This document shows, piece after piece, positions 1 to 6,565 of a stretch of 7,702 nucleotides of DNA (the first letter of the stretch is position 1; every line of letters starts with the position of its first letter). The notes below the pieces were generated by a model. That model saw only the letters and a program-made list of their open reading frames with translations. It did not search any database and was not told where the DNA came from. The DNA lies in the NCBI GenBank assembly GCA_937916185.1, contig CALGGD010000168.1:1-7702 (forward strand), given 5' to 3'. Made by a program: the position numbers and the translations under genes. The stretch comes from an uncultured Oxalobacter sp. Lineage in GTDB: Bacteria; Pseudomonadota; Gammaproteobacteria; Burkholderiales; Burkholderiaceae_D.

Positions 1-1138
1 GGGCATAATTCAGCAGAAGTTCGCGGTTACCGCTGCCCGGACATTCCTTTCCCATGAAATCGGCCACGTTTCCCAGCGGCATATCGCCAGGATGATTGCC
101 GCATCCGAGAAGGATATCCTGATTCCGATAGCCTCCGCCGCGCTTGGCCTGATTGCTGCGGCCTCGGGTGCCGGCACGGATGCTGCGCTCGGTACATTGC
201 TGGCAGGGCAGGGTGTGGCCATCCAGAAGCAGATCAATTTCACGCGTGATGCGGAAAAGGAGGCGGATCGGGTCGGTTTCCAGATCCTTAAACGGGCAGG
301 GTTCGACATCAATGACATGGCGGCATTCTTCCAGAAAATGCAGCATGCCACCCGGCTCTACAATGATGCGCCGTCACAGTATCTGCGTACCCATCCCTTG
401 ACATCCGACCGTATCGCCGACGCTGAGGCGAGGGCACGTCATGAACCTTACCGGCAGCATGCAGACAGTGCGGATTTCCAGCTTATCCGCGCAAAAGCCC
501 GGGTCGTTCAAGGGGATTTGGGCGGTGGGCTCTATGAGGCGGAAAAGGTCTTTGCCGAGCAGGTCAAGAAGGGGACCCGTTATCAGGTTGCCGCCGGTTA
601 TTATGGACTGGCGTTGATTGCCTTGCAGCGGAAGGATCCAGCGCTTGCACAGCTGAGGTTGGATGAGGCCAGGAAGATATTCAGCGATACCGTGAACCGC
701 CAGAGCATTGCGCTCAATGTCCTGGCGGTGCAGATTGCCATGGAAAAGGGAAATCCAGCGGATGCTGTCCGGATCACCCGTAATGCGATAGACCATTTCC
801 CTTCTTCCCGCGCGATGTCAAACCTGCATATCGAGGCGCTGGATAAAGGGCATCGGTACGATGAATGCATCCGTTTCCTGCGCAGGATGATCCAGCGTTA
901 TCCTGAAGATGCCTCGCTGCGGAAAAAAACAGCGGGGGTTTATGCGGAAATGGGCAAGAAGGGGCTGATGCATCTTTCGATGGCAGAGTATTACCATCTG
1001 ATGCAGGCTAATGAAACTGCGCTTGAACAGCTGAACCTTGCCCGGCGCGAGAAGGATCTGACTTTCTATGACCATTCATTGCTCGATGTGCATGAACGGG
1101 AATGGAAAGAAGAGGTCAGGGAAGCCAAGAAAAAATGA
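1..1138 (+). CDS. BepA/YfgC-like M48 metalloprotease with C-terminal TPR region (5' partial)
   Basis: The reading frame is open from base 2 to the TGA at 1136-1138, giving 378 residues; the signal peptide and first part of the protease domain lie upstream of the window. The zinc motif HEIGH is encoded at 53-67, and the third zinc ligand is the Glu of EKEADR at 260-262. A His in RTHPLTSDR (392-394) sits 44 residues after that Glu, matching by spacing the regulatory 'His switch' (His246) I recall for E. coli BepA. The last ~220 residues are helical and alanine-rich, and look like TPR repeats. Family knowledge: BepA acts in the periplasm with the BAM complex, helping assemble outer-membrane proteins such as LptD or degrading stalled ones. 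The internal ATG at 92 is not the true start, because it would drop HExxH. Convergent with fabI. The family call is firm; exact orthology to bepA is inferred. Confidence 0.9.
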   Translation, partial: GIIQQKFAVTAARTFLSHEIGHVSQRHIARMIAASEKDILIPIASAALGLIAAASGAGTDAALGTLLAGQGVAIQKQINFTRDAEKEADRVGFQILKRAGFDINDMAAFFQKMQHATRLYNDAPSQYLRTHPLTSDRIADAEARARHEPYRQHADSADFQLIRAKARVVQGDLGGGLYEAEKVFAEQVKKGTRYQVAAGYYGLALIALQRKDPALAQLRLDEARKIFSDTVNRQSIALNVLAVQIAMEKGNPADAVRITRNAIDHFPSSRAMSNLHIEALDKGHRYDECIRFLRRMIQRYPEDASLRKKTAGVYAEMGKKGLMHLSMAEYYHLMQANETALEQLNLARREKDLTFYDHSLLDVHEREWKEEVREAKKK

Positions 1139-1175
1139 TATTCCCGGGCTGGCTGGGCAAGCCGCTAGCGGGGAC

Positions 1176-1230
1176 AAAAAAACAGGCAGTGGCATCATCC
1201 AATGGATAAGCCACTGCCTGTTCTGTCTTT
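1176..1230. terminator. Bidirectional intrinsic terminator between the bepA-like gene and fabI
   Basis: A perfect 13-bp inverted repeat (AACAGGCAGTGGC at 1181-1193 with its complement at 1210-1222) can extend inward through ATCC/GGAT (1197-1200 with 1204-1207). On the minus strand the stem runs straight into an unbroken T tract, the complement of the A run at 1176-1182, so it should work well for fabI. On the plus strand the following TTCTGTCTTT is only moderately T-rich. It lies between two convergent stop codons, where a shared terminator is expected. Confidence 0.85.
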
Positions 1231-1246
1231 AGGGCCGGTTTTGCGC

Positions 1247-2053
1247 TCAGTCCCCTTTCTGGGCGATGACGCCATCGGTGTTCAGTCCCATGACATGGGA
1301 GAATCCACCATCCACATAGGTGATTTCACCAGTGATGCCGGATGCTAGGTCAGACAGCAGGAAAGCGGCGGCGTTGCCGATTTCCTCAATTGTGACATTA
1401 CGGCGAAGAGGCGCATTTTTTGCGACGAAATTCAGCAGGATATTGAAGTCCTTGATGCCGCTTGCGGCAACCGTCTTGACAGGACCGGCTGAGATGGCAT
1501 TGACCCGGATGCCGTTCTTGCCAAGGGACTCAGCCATATAACGGACGGTCGCTTCGAGGGATGCCTTGGCAAGGCCCATGGTGTTGTAGTAAGGGATTGC
1601 ACGGCTGGAGCCCAGATAAGTCAGTGCAAGGCAGGAAGCCCCCGGTCCCAACAATGGGCGTGCGGCTTTGACCAGGGCGGGATAGCTGTATGCAGAGATG
1701 TCATGCGCAATCCTGAAATTTTCGCGGGAGAGACCGTCAAAGAAGTCACCGGCAATCGCTTCACGGGGTGCAAATCCGATGGAATGGACCAGACCATCCA
1801 GGCGTCCCCATTCCTTGGTGATTTCTGCAAAGACATGTTCGATATGCTCGTCTTTGCTGACATCACATTCATAAACCATGCTGCTGCCCATCTCCTTGGC
1901 AAAAGCCGTGATACGGTCTTTGAAACGTTCACCGACATAAGTGAATGCCAGTTCCGCACCTTCACGGCGGCATGCTTCCGCAATGCCCAAGGCAATGGAA
2001 CGGTTGGACAGAAGTCCTGTGATCAGAATCTTTTTACCTTCAAGAAAAGCCAT
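1247..2053 (-). CDS. fabI: Enoyl-[acyl-carrier-protein] reductase (NADH), FabI
   Basis: This 268-aa protein reduces the enoyl-ACP double bond with NADH, the last step of each cycle of type II fatty acid elongation in the cytoplasm. It aligns without gaps through the core with E. coli FabI from MAFLEGKK. The nucleotide-binding glycine region is ITGLLSNRSIA (11-21), and HSIGFAP follows at 90-96. The catalytic Tyr146, Tyr156 and Lys163 are all present (TYLGSS; Y-NTMGLA-K), as are VNAISAGP and the VDGGFS end. Gly93, Met159 and Phe203, positions known for triclosan resistance changes in E. coli, are unaltered. The ATG at 2053 is chosen because GGAG lies 6 bases upstream (2063-2060) and the N-terminus matches the family; a TTG four codons upstream is in frame but overlaps that ribosome site. 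Last gene of the minus-strand group, ending at the bidirectional terminator. Confidence 0.97.
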   Translation of the reverse strand: MAFLEGKKILITGLLSNRSIALGIAEACRREGAELAFTYVGERFKDRITAFAKEMGSSMVYECDVSKDEHIEHVFAEITKEWGRLDGLVHSIGFAPREAIAGDFFDGLSRENFRIAHDISAYSYPALVKAARPLLGPGASCLALTYLGSSRAIPYYNTMGLAKASLEATVRYMAESLGKNGIRVNAISAGPVKTVAASGIKDFNILLNFVAKNAPLRRNVTIEEIGNAAAFLLSDLASGITGEITYVDGGFSHVMGLNTDGVIAQKGD

Positions 2054-2082
2054 GCATGACTCCAAATAGAAAAACAGTTGTT

Positions 2083-2112
2083 CTTATATTGTTCAAGCCG
2101 TCAGAATGGCAG
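2083..2112 (-). promoter_or_regulatory. Candidate promoter for fabI
   Basis: On the minus strand CTGCCA (2112-2107, 4 of 6 to TTGACA) and TATAAG (2088-2083, 5 of 6 to TATAAT) are 18 bases apart. Initiation would fall near 2076, leaving a leader of roughly 20 bases containing the GGAG ribosome site. Plausible because fabI is 170 bases from mltD, but the −35 match is modest and the call rests on consensus matching alone. Confidence 0.3.
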
Positions 2113-2136
2113 GTTGGTGCCGGTCTGGCGGACGAT

Positions 2137-2164
2137 GTATGGCTTTCTTGTAGAAAAACCATAC
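2137..2164. repeat. Inverted repeat between mltD and fabI
   Basis: GTATGG (2137-2142) pairs with CCATAC (2159-2164), and inside it TTTC (2144-2147) pairs with GAAA (2153-2156) around the loop TTGTA. Together these give a 10-bp hairpin with a small internal loop. Neither strand has a T tract after it, so it is a poor intrinsic terminator. It could be a processing or stability stem in an mltD-fabI transcript, or a DNA-binding site upstream of fabI. Confidence 0.4.
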
Positions 2165-2223
2165 CAAATTCGGGAAATTTTACACCCAAATACCTGAAAA
2201 GACGCCAGTAAATGAATTTTTCA

Positions 2224-4005
2224 TTACCTTTTTCGGTTTTTTGCGACACCCTTTTTACCGGAATCCTTTACGGATTTGGCAGGTTTTACCGATGCAGCCG
2301 GGTTTTTCCGGCTTTCTTTCGCATACGTCCCCGTTTGGACAGCGGATTCCTTGCCATGCTGTCTGGTTTTCGCCTGCCTGTCAGAAGCCGCTGTTTTCCC
2401 GTGTTCCTGCCTGACGTTTGTTTTCTGCGTACCGCCTTTTGCCGGTTGGCGGCTTTTCTGGTCCCTGCCCGGCAGAGTGGCTTTGACACGGGAGGATTTT
2501 TGTCCATGCCAGCTGTCAGCGGCGTTCCTGCCTTTCAGGCTGTTTCTGGACGTGCTGTTCCGTGCGTCCGGTCTCTTGGCATTGTCTCTGCCCTTGGTGA
2601 TGAAGACATCCGGTTTCTTCGATGAGGAAGATGTGCAGACATTGCGTTTCGGCGCCATATCGAATTTCGGTTTTTCCTTCAGGGCTTCAGAAGGTCTCAG
2701 GCTGGTGGAAGGTGACATATCAACCGTATCCTCGACATTCTGGGACTCTTCAGGGGCTTTCCTGTAATCGGCTGTATAGGCGATATAGGCATTGTCCAGG
2801 ACACCCGGCGCAATATCACGGTTGAAACTCGCTGTCCTTGGCACCAGGATGGTGGAACCGAACTTCAGGGCTTTCCGATAGGGGATATTGTTCGCCTGCC
2901 GGATGGCTTCAGGCGGGACATTGAGCTTCTGGGCGATATCCTCAATCCTTTCACGGGACTCGGTCACCTGGTATGACGTCCAGGATGACAGGGGGCGCGA
3001 CCAGCTCAGCAGGTTGCGCTGGAACCGCCGTGCCTTGTCCTTTGGCAACAGGATATGGACAGAATTGCCACCAGGAATCACATAACGGTATTGGGGGTTC
3101 AGCGCCTTGAATTCATCCAATGGCATTTCAGACAGCCTGGCGGCAACAGCGACATCGATATCCTTGGTTTTCCCGATTTTCACAAAGTAAGGGCTGTTGT
3201 CGATTTCTGGCAGACGGATGCCGAACAGGTCTGGACGGGCAACCAAGTTCTTGACCGCCAGCAGTTTCGGGACATAATTCCGTGTTTCTGCCGGCATATA
3301 GGGGAAAATGCCATTGAACGATATGTCACGGCCAGCGGCTTCTGCTTTCCGGGTTGCCTTCATCACATTGCCTTCCCCCCAGTTGTAGGATGCCAATGCA
3401 AGATGCCAGTCACCAAACATGTCATAAAGGCGCTGCAGGTAGGTCAGCGCCGCATCGGTCGAGGCGATGATGTCACGGCGCTTGTCCTGGAAGGTGTTCT
3501 GGGAAAGGCTGTACTGCCTGCCGGTGCTTGGAATGAACTGCCAGAGGCCCTCCGCTTTTGCCGGAGAATGGGCATGTGGATTGAATGACGACTCGATGAA
3601 AGGCAGTAAAGCCAGTTCTGTCGGCATGTTCCGCCGTTCGCATTCCTGGACAATATGGAAAAGGTAACGTTCCGCCCGTCTGGTGGTCCGCTGGAAATAT
3701 TCCCCGCGCTTGGCGTAGTACTTTTCATGCACAGAGACCAGATTGTTGTCGAGTGGCTGGATGCCGAAACCGGAACGGATGCGTCCCCAGACATCAACCG
3801 CGCTCACTGACAGGATTTCGGTCAATGGGTCATTCTGTACTGAAACCGGTCCAGATTCGGGATAGGCATTGGTATGGTATGCCCCGAAATCTGTATGCCA
3901 GCTGTATTTCGGCAGCGAAATATCACGTGCCTGCAATGATGGTGCCAGGAATGGGAGACAAATGGCACAGGTCACTGCAAACAGTTTCTTAAAAAAATCC
4001 TTCAT
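2224..4005 (-). CDS. mltD: Membrane-bound lytic murein transglycosylase D (MltD-like), long basic C-terminal tail
   Basis: This 593-aa enzyme cleaves the MurNAc-GlcNAc bond of peptidoglycan to form 1,6-anhydro ends. Residues 1-26 look like a signal peptide cleaved after SLQA; no good lipobox is visible, unlike the lipoprotein form in E. coli. The SLT domain spans about 110-260. It has the catalytic Glu138 in FIESSFNP, GLWQF at 153-157, ASYNWGEGN at 205-213 and the MPAETRNYV motif at 237-245. A degenerate LysM-like stretch (about 283-321) and one good LysM (about 344-389) follow. From about 417 to the end there is an apparently disordered tail rich in Lys, Arg, Ser, Gln and Gly, making the protein about 140 residues longer than E. 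coli MltD. The ATG has AGGA 6 bases upstream (4015-4012). It lies between rpiA and fabI; mltD next to fabI is, as I recall, a common betaproteobacterial order. Confidence 0.93.
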   Translation of the reverse strand: MKDFFKKLFAVTCAICLPFLAPSLQARDISLPKYSWHTDFGAYHTNAYPESGPVSVQNDPLTEILSVSAVDVWGRIRSGFGIQPLDNNLVSVHEKYYAKRGEYFQRTTRRAERYLFHIVQECERRNMPTELALLPFIESSFNPHAHSPAKAEGLWQFIPSTGRQYSLSQNTFQDKRRDIIASTDAALTYLQRLYDMFGDWHLALASYNWGEGNVMKATRKAEAAGRDISFNGIFPYMPAETRNYVPKLLAVKNLVARPDLFGIRLPEIDNSPYFVKIGKTKDIDVAVAARLSEMPLDEFKALNPQYRYVIPGGNSVHILLPKDKARRFQRNLLSWSRPLSSWTSYQVTESRERIEDIAQKLNVPPEAIRQANNIPYRKALKFGSTILVPRTASFNRDIAPGVLDNAYIAYTADYRKAPEESQNVEDTVDMSPSTSLRPSEALKEKPKFDMAPKRNVCTSSSSKKPDVFITKGRDNAKRPDARNSTSRNSLKGRNAADSWHGQKSSRVKATLPGRDQKSRQPAKGGTQKTNVRQEHGKTAASDRQAKTRQHGKESAVQTGTYAKESRKNPAASVKPAKSVKDSGKKGVAKNRKR

Positions 4006-4023
4006 TCAAAATCCTATTCGGCA

Positions 4024-4064
4024 CTGTTCAGCCGGAACAGCGCCATAGCAGCTCATGAAGCTGC
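4024..4064. repeat. Two tandem small hairpins between rpiA and mltD
   Basis: CTGTTC (4024-4029) pairs with GAACAG (4035-4040) around a 5-base loop, and GCAGCT (4048-4053) pairs with AGCTGC (4059-4064) around another 5-base loop. Both are perfect 6-bp stems inside the 69-base gap. Read on the minus strand, the T run lies before the second hairpin rather than after it, so these do not look like a standard terminator. Read-through from rpiA into mltD remains likely. Confidence 0.45.
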
Positions 4065-4074
4065 AAAAAATCCT

Positions 4075-4779
4075 TTATTGCTTGGGCTGAATCAGCGGGT
4101 TTGGGAAGTGTAACGTCTGTACACCCTGCCCAGTGCCCAGCAGGCAGATGCTGGCTCCTTGGCATGCAAACAGTCCAACAGTGACAACACCTGCCAGTTG
4201 GTTGATTTCAGCTTCCATTCTGCAGGGGTCCTCAATCGTCAATCCTGCAATATCCAAAATATAATTGCCATTATCCGTGACAAAGGGCCTGCCGTCCCGA
4301 ACCCGCAATGCAGGGGAACCGCCATACAATGCGGCAAGCCTGCTGCTGAGGGGTTTCCATGCCATCGGGACCACTTCGACCGGCAGGGGAAAAGCACCCA
4401 GACGTTCCACCAGTTTTGACCTATCGGCGATACAGATGAACTTCTCTGCGATGGAGGCGATGATTTTCTCACGGGTCAGCGCACCGCCGCCCCCCTTGAC
4501 CATTGCACCGGAACGGGTGATTTCATCGGCACCGTCTATGTAGACCGGCAAAGGGGCATCAATCTCGTCCAGTTCAAATACCTTGATGCCATGGGATGCA
4601 AGCCGTGCTGCCGTCGCCTCTGAAGAGGCGGCTGCACCGGCAATCCGGTCTTTGATTCCTGCCAGCTCATCGATAAAGAAGTTGGCGGTTGAACCGGTTC
4701 CAACGCCAATGACTTTCCCTTCAGGAACATATTGGATTGCGGCACGGGCGGCAGAAAGCTTCAGGGCATCTTGAGACAT
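4075..4779 (-). CDS. rpiA: Ribose-5-phosphate isomerase A
   Basis: This 234-aa cytoplasmic enzyme interconverts ribose 5-phosphate and ribulose 5-phosphate in the non-oxidative pentose phosphate pathway. The phosphate-binding [15 protein letters not shown] lies at 25-39, SSEAT at 52-56, IDGADEI at 81-87, [11 protein letters not shown] at 95-105 and [11 protein letters not shown] at 128-138. The catalytic residues known in E. coli RpiA fall one position later here: Asp82, Asp85, Lys95 and Glu104. The C-terminus runs about a dozen residues past the usual VTVGLF...GTGQGVQTL end. The ATG at 4779 gives a family-typical N-terminus ([14 protein letters not shown]), but the bases before it have only a weak ribosome site (ACAAG). 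First gene of the minus-strand group, transcribed away from the small plus-strand genes. Confidence 0.97.
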   Translation of the reverse strand: MSQDALKLSAARAAIQYVPEGKVIGVGTGSTANFFIDELAGIKDRIAGAAASSEATAARLASHGIKVFELDEIDAPLPVYIDGADEITRSGAMVKGGGGALTREKIIASIAEKFICIADRSKLVERLGAFPLPVEVVPMAWKPLSSRLAALYGGSPALRVRDGRPFVTDNGNYILDIAGLTIEDPCRMEAEINQLAGVVTVGLFACQGASICLLGTGQGVQTLHFPNPLIQPKQ

Positions 4780-4818
4780 CTTGTTTGTGCTGGAAATCAG
4801 GATAAAAGCGAAACCTGT

Positions 4819-4847
4819 ATTTTAACTGAAATTGGCAATAAATCGAA
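4819..4847 (-). promoter_or_regulatory. Candidate promoter for rpiA
   Basis: On the minus strand TAAAAT (4824-4819, 5 of 6 to the −10 consensus) lies 17 bases after TTCGAT (4847-4842), which is a poor −35. Initiation would fall near 4812, about 33 bases before the rpiA start. Position and A/T content fit; the −35 element does not support it well. Confidence 0.3.
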
Positions 4848-5097
4848 CCAATCCTCTGATTTGATTTGTAAAAAATGGAAACATCAGGTCAGGCAGCCAG
4901 TCATCCATGGCATACCGGCCCAGTTGCCCGGAAATTCCATTGCATCATGGAAGGAATCATGCAGGGGGATCTATACGGTGATGCTGCGGTTTGATGGAAA
5001 ATGATGGCAGGCAGTAAAGATACCGGAAAATGTGGAAAGAGGCAGACAGAACGGAATATAAAATGGATAAATCTGATGATATCTTCAAGGATACCGA

Positions 5098-5103
5098 TAT
5101 AAT
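5098..5103 (+). promoter_or_regulatory. Perfect −10 box (TATAAT) before the 96-aa gene
   Basis: TATAAT matches the sigma-70 −10 consensus exactly and would start a transcript near 5110, about 44 bases before the ATG at 5154. No hexamer at 16-18 bases upstream resembles TTGACA, and there is no TGn extension, so if real it may need an activator. A start near 5110 would also place AGGA (5104-5107) upstream of the RNA, which argues against a TTG start at 5118. Confidence 0.4.
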
Positions 5104-5153
5104 AGGAAAAGCATCCTTTGAAGAACCTCTTTTCATCTGAATACGGTAACACT

Positions 5154-5444
5154 ATGAAAAATGCCGCTTTTTTTGCCGCTACCGACCTGCCTGCCGGAAC
5201 CTGTGCCTGCGGTCCCATCATCATGCCGCCTGAGCTGGTGCCAGCGGAGGGTGTTTATCCTGTTGTCCAGGCTGCTGCACCGGTTGTGCAGAAAGCAGTT
5301 GAAGTCGAAGAGTTCCAGGAATATATGTCAGCTGGCTGTACAGCGACGGTACCGGCAGGTGCCCGGAAGATGTACCTTGTCATGGCGGCAATCTCTACAG
5401 CGATTGGGGCATTGATTGCCTTTGCCATCATGAATTTCACCTGA
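5154..5444 (+). CDS. Small tail-anchored membrane protein of unknown function
   Basis: I do not recognise this 96-aa protein. Residues 1-50 are rich in Ala, Pro and Val with a CxC pair (Cys17, Cys19) in GTCACGP. A short acidic, possibly helical stretch follows (VEVEEFQEYM, 49-58), and a third cysteine is at 62. A single hydrophobic helix fills 73-93 (MYLVMAAIS to FAIMNF), preceded by ARK. By the positive-inside rule this suggests a cytoplasmic N-terminal part held by a C-terminal anchor. The ATG at 5154 is preferred; GGTAA (5145-5149) is a weak ribosome site. A TTG at 5118 would add 12 residues but probably lies too close to, or before, the RNA start. It stands alone, with 193 bases to the next gene on the same strand. 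The cysteines might bind metal or form disulfides, but nothing proves it. Confidence 0.65.
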   Translation: MKNAAFFAATDLPAGTCACGPIIMPPELVPAEGVYPVVQAAAPVVQKAVEVEEFQEYMSAGCTATVPAGARKMYLVMAAISTAIGALIAFAIMNFT

Positions 5445-5553
5445 TGGTCTTCCCCTGCCTGAAAGCTTTTCAACAGAACGCCTCTCCTGCCATTGATGAC
5501 CATATCCAGGGGCTGTCCCTCGGTTCCAGCCTTTCCCTGACCCTTCGTTTTTT

Positions 5554-5575
5554 TCGAATGGTTTATTCGATTTTT
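5554..5575 (+). terminator. A/T-rich hairpin with T tract after the 96-aa gene (weak terminator or operator)
   Basis: TCGAAT (5554-5559) and ATTCGA (5565-5570) form a perfect palindrome around GGTTT and are followed by five Ts. The stem has only two G-C pairs and is 110 bases past the stop codon, so termination would be weak. It also overlaps where the −35 region of the TATAAT at 5582 would be, so it may instead be a protein-binding site. Confidence 0.35.
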
Positions 5576-5581
5576 GGGAAT

Positions 5582-5587
5582 TATAAT
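5582..5587 (+). promoter_or_regulatory. Perfect −10 box (TATAAT) before the 167-aa gene
   Basis: TATAAT is an exact −10 match, predicting initiation near 5594 and a leader of about 44 bases to the ATG at 5638. No recognisable −35 hexamer is present at normal spacing; the palindrome at 5554-5570 occupies that region instead. This suggests activator or repressor control, if the promoter is real. Confidence 0.4.
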
Positions 5588-5637
5588 AAGAGTACCAAGC
5601 GATAAATCCTGAAATCCATTTTTTCATGGGGGCTGTC

Positions 5638-6141
5638 ATGGAAGTGTTCCTTGTCTTCATTGCCTATTCGGTATTCATATTCGCTGGCTGCATCATGGTG
5701 CAGCTTTATCTGTTACGGAAGAAACGGGTGGATGCCGACCGTACCCGTGAAGCGCTTGAGCGGATGCTGGTCCGGGATTGTGACAATGCCCTCTCCAAAT
5801 ACCGGATGCAGTTTTTCCGGGTTCCCAGGAAAGATATCGGGTATCTGACCCAGGTGACATTGACACATGAGGCCAATATGCCTGAGTTCTACATTGCTTT
5901 TGCTGATTCCTGTGAACGGATTCTTGGTTATGCCAGGTTCCTGCGGCAGGAAGGGCATGGACACAGGCTGAAATATGTCCTGTCAGGTATTGTGTCTGCT
6001 GATGTGATGCCCGCCCCTTATCCTGTCCTGTCGCTCAATAATGAGCTGTTCACGCTGAATGAGGCTCTGAAAACCAATGATGTCATTGATTCCAGGATGG
6101 ATAAACTGATCCAGATCCGGACAGCCATGGTGAATGCCTGA
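5638..6141 (+). CDS. N-terminally anchored membrane protein of unknown function
   Basis: I do not recognise this 167-aa protein. A strongly hydrophobic helix (about 3-26, with Cys18) is followed at once by RKKR at 27-30. The rest should therefore face the cytoplasm if the positive-inside rule holds. Residues 30-60 are charged and helical (DADRTREALERMLVRDCDNA), then comes a mixed soluble domain of about 100 residues with Cys48 and Cys92. There is no motif I can assign; it does not show the LemA pattern, although size and topology are loosely similar. The ATG at 5638 is chosen because a run of five Gs (5628-5632) lies 5 bases upstream as a ribosome site. The ATG at 5626 is in frame but has no such site and overlaps that G run. 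It ends before a strong terminator, so it is probably a single-gene transcript. Confidence 0.75.
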   Translation: MEVFLVFIAYSVFIFAGCIMVQLYLLRKKRVDADRTREALERMLVRDCDNALSKYRMQFFRVPRKDIGYLTQVTLTHEANMPEFYIAFADSCERILGYARFLRQEGHGHRLKYVLSGIVSADVMPAPYPVLSLNNELFTLNEALKTNDVIDSRMDKLIQIRTAMVNA

Positions 6142-6175
6142 TTATCTTGGTGTTGGAAAATCCTTCCCCTGTTTG

Positions 6176-6211
6176 AAAGCTGGTTTCTTCCAGGAGAAAT
6201 CAGCTTTTTTT
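6176..6211 (+). terminator. Strong intrinsic terminator of the 167-aa gene
   Basis: AAAGCTGGTTTCT (6176-6188) pairs with AGAAATCAGCTTT (6195-6207) over 13 bp with one G-T wobble, around the loop TCCAGG. The T run from 6205 to 6211 follows directly. It starts 35 bases after the stop at 6141, which is textbook form and position. Confidence 0.9.
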
Positions 6212-6221
6212 CTTTCTCCCC

Positions 6222-6266
6222 GAGCCTGTTCAAGGCTCAATGGTTTCAGACCGGGATGTTGGTCTG
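6222..6266. repeat. Two further hairpins after the terminator
   Basis: GAGCCT (6222-6227) pairs with AGGCTC (6233-6238) around GTTCA, and CAGACC (6247-6252) pairs with GGTCTG (6261-6266) around an 8-base loop. Both stems are perfect 6-mers and lie within 60 bases of the terminator. Neither has a T tract. Function unknown. Confidence 0.4.
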
Positions 6267-6474
6267 TCATTGATTGTGTGTCATGCTTCCAACCTTGTAA
6301 AGCAGTCTGTTTAATATGAATATTTATTTCATATTTTAAGTGTTGGGCTTTTCAAAAAAAATTGATGAACGCTCAAAAATAGCTCTATTCCCCCTGTTTG
6401 TAGACCCATCTAATATGGACGCTATGGGAGTCATATTATGAAATTTATCATCATATGATTCGCATTTTAGGTGG

Positions 6475-6565
6475 GTGTTCCAGCCTGATTGCGGGAGGTA
6501 ATCCTGTGATTGGAAAGGCGGCGGTACAGCTGTCTGGAACACTGATTCAATCGAAAAACTTGAAT
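6475..6565 (+). promoter_or_regulatory. Structured leader of the OxlT-family gene
   Basis: GTGTTCCAG (6475-6483) pairs perfectly over 9 bp with CTGGAACAC (6534-6542), closing a 50-base domain. Three bases later ATTCAA (6545-6550) pairs with TTGAAT (6560-6565). The ribosome site AGAGG begins at 6566, immediately after. Inside the large domain, one AATC (6500-6503) can pair with either of two GATT copies (6487-6490 or 6508-6511), so alternative folds are possible. Whether the RNA is made and folds this way is inference. Confidence 0.4.

Larger units (their letters stand above)
4780..5153. other. Divergent non-coding region between rpiA and the 96-aa gene
   Basis: No credible gene is visible in these 374 bases; open frames here are short, lack ribosome sites and resemble nothing I recognise. 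The parts next to each gene are A/T-rich and carry candidate promoters for both directions. The middle holds small overlapping inverted repeats, for example TTCCAT/ATGGAA (4935-4940 with 4947-4952) within ATTCC/GGAAT (4934-4938 with 4953-4957). I see no tRNA-like fold or known riboswitch. Confidence 0.6.

Noticed and set aside
2212..2767. Long open frames on the plus strand opposite the end of mltD (137 and 163 codons).
   Set aside because: They lie opposite the low-complexity Lys/Arg/Ser tail, whose codon make-up leaves few stops on the other strand. They have no ribosome site, and their translations are Phe/Cys/Arg-rich without domain character.
3940..4005. Possible lipobox in the MltD signal peptide (Cys13 or Cys16).
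   Set aside because: Residues before either cysteine (AVT-C, CAI-C) do not fit the [LVI][ASTVI][GAS]C pattern, and both lie within the hydrophobic core; cleavage after SLQA fits better.
5118..5153. TTG start adding 12 residues to the 96-aa protein.
   Set aside because: The AGGA that would serve it is 10 bases upstream and probably outside the transcript predicted from the −10 at 5098; the ATG at 5154 is simpler. It cannot be fully excluded.
6222..6238. Hairpin with GTTCA in its loop, resembling a tRNA T-arm.
   Set aside because: The loop is out of register with the T-loop consensus, and there is no acceptor stem, anticodon arm or D-arm around it.
6134..6319. 61-codon open frame on the plus strand across the terminator after the 167-aa gene.
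   Set aside because: It overlaps the end of the previous gene in another frame, runs through the strong terminator and has no separate ribosome site.
6362..6376. TTGAT...CTCAA resembling an FNR box.
   Set aside because: The half-sites are 5 bases apart instead of 4, and the second half is imperfect; such matches are common in A/T-rich DNA.
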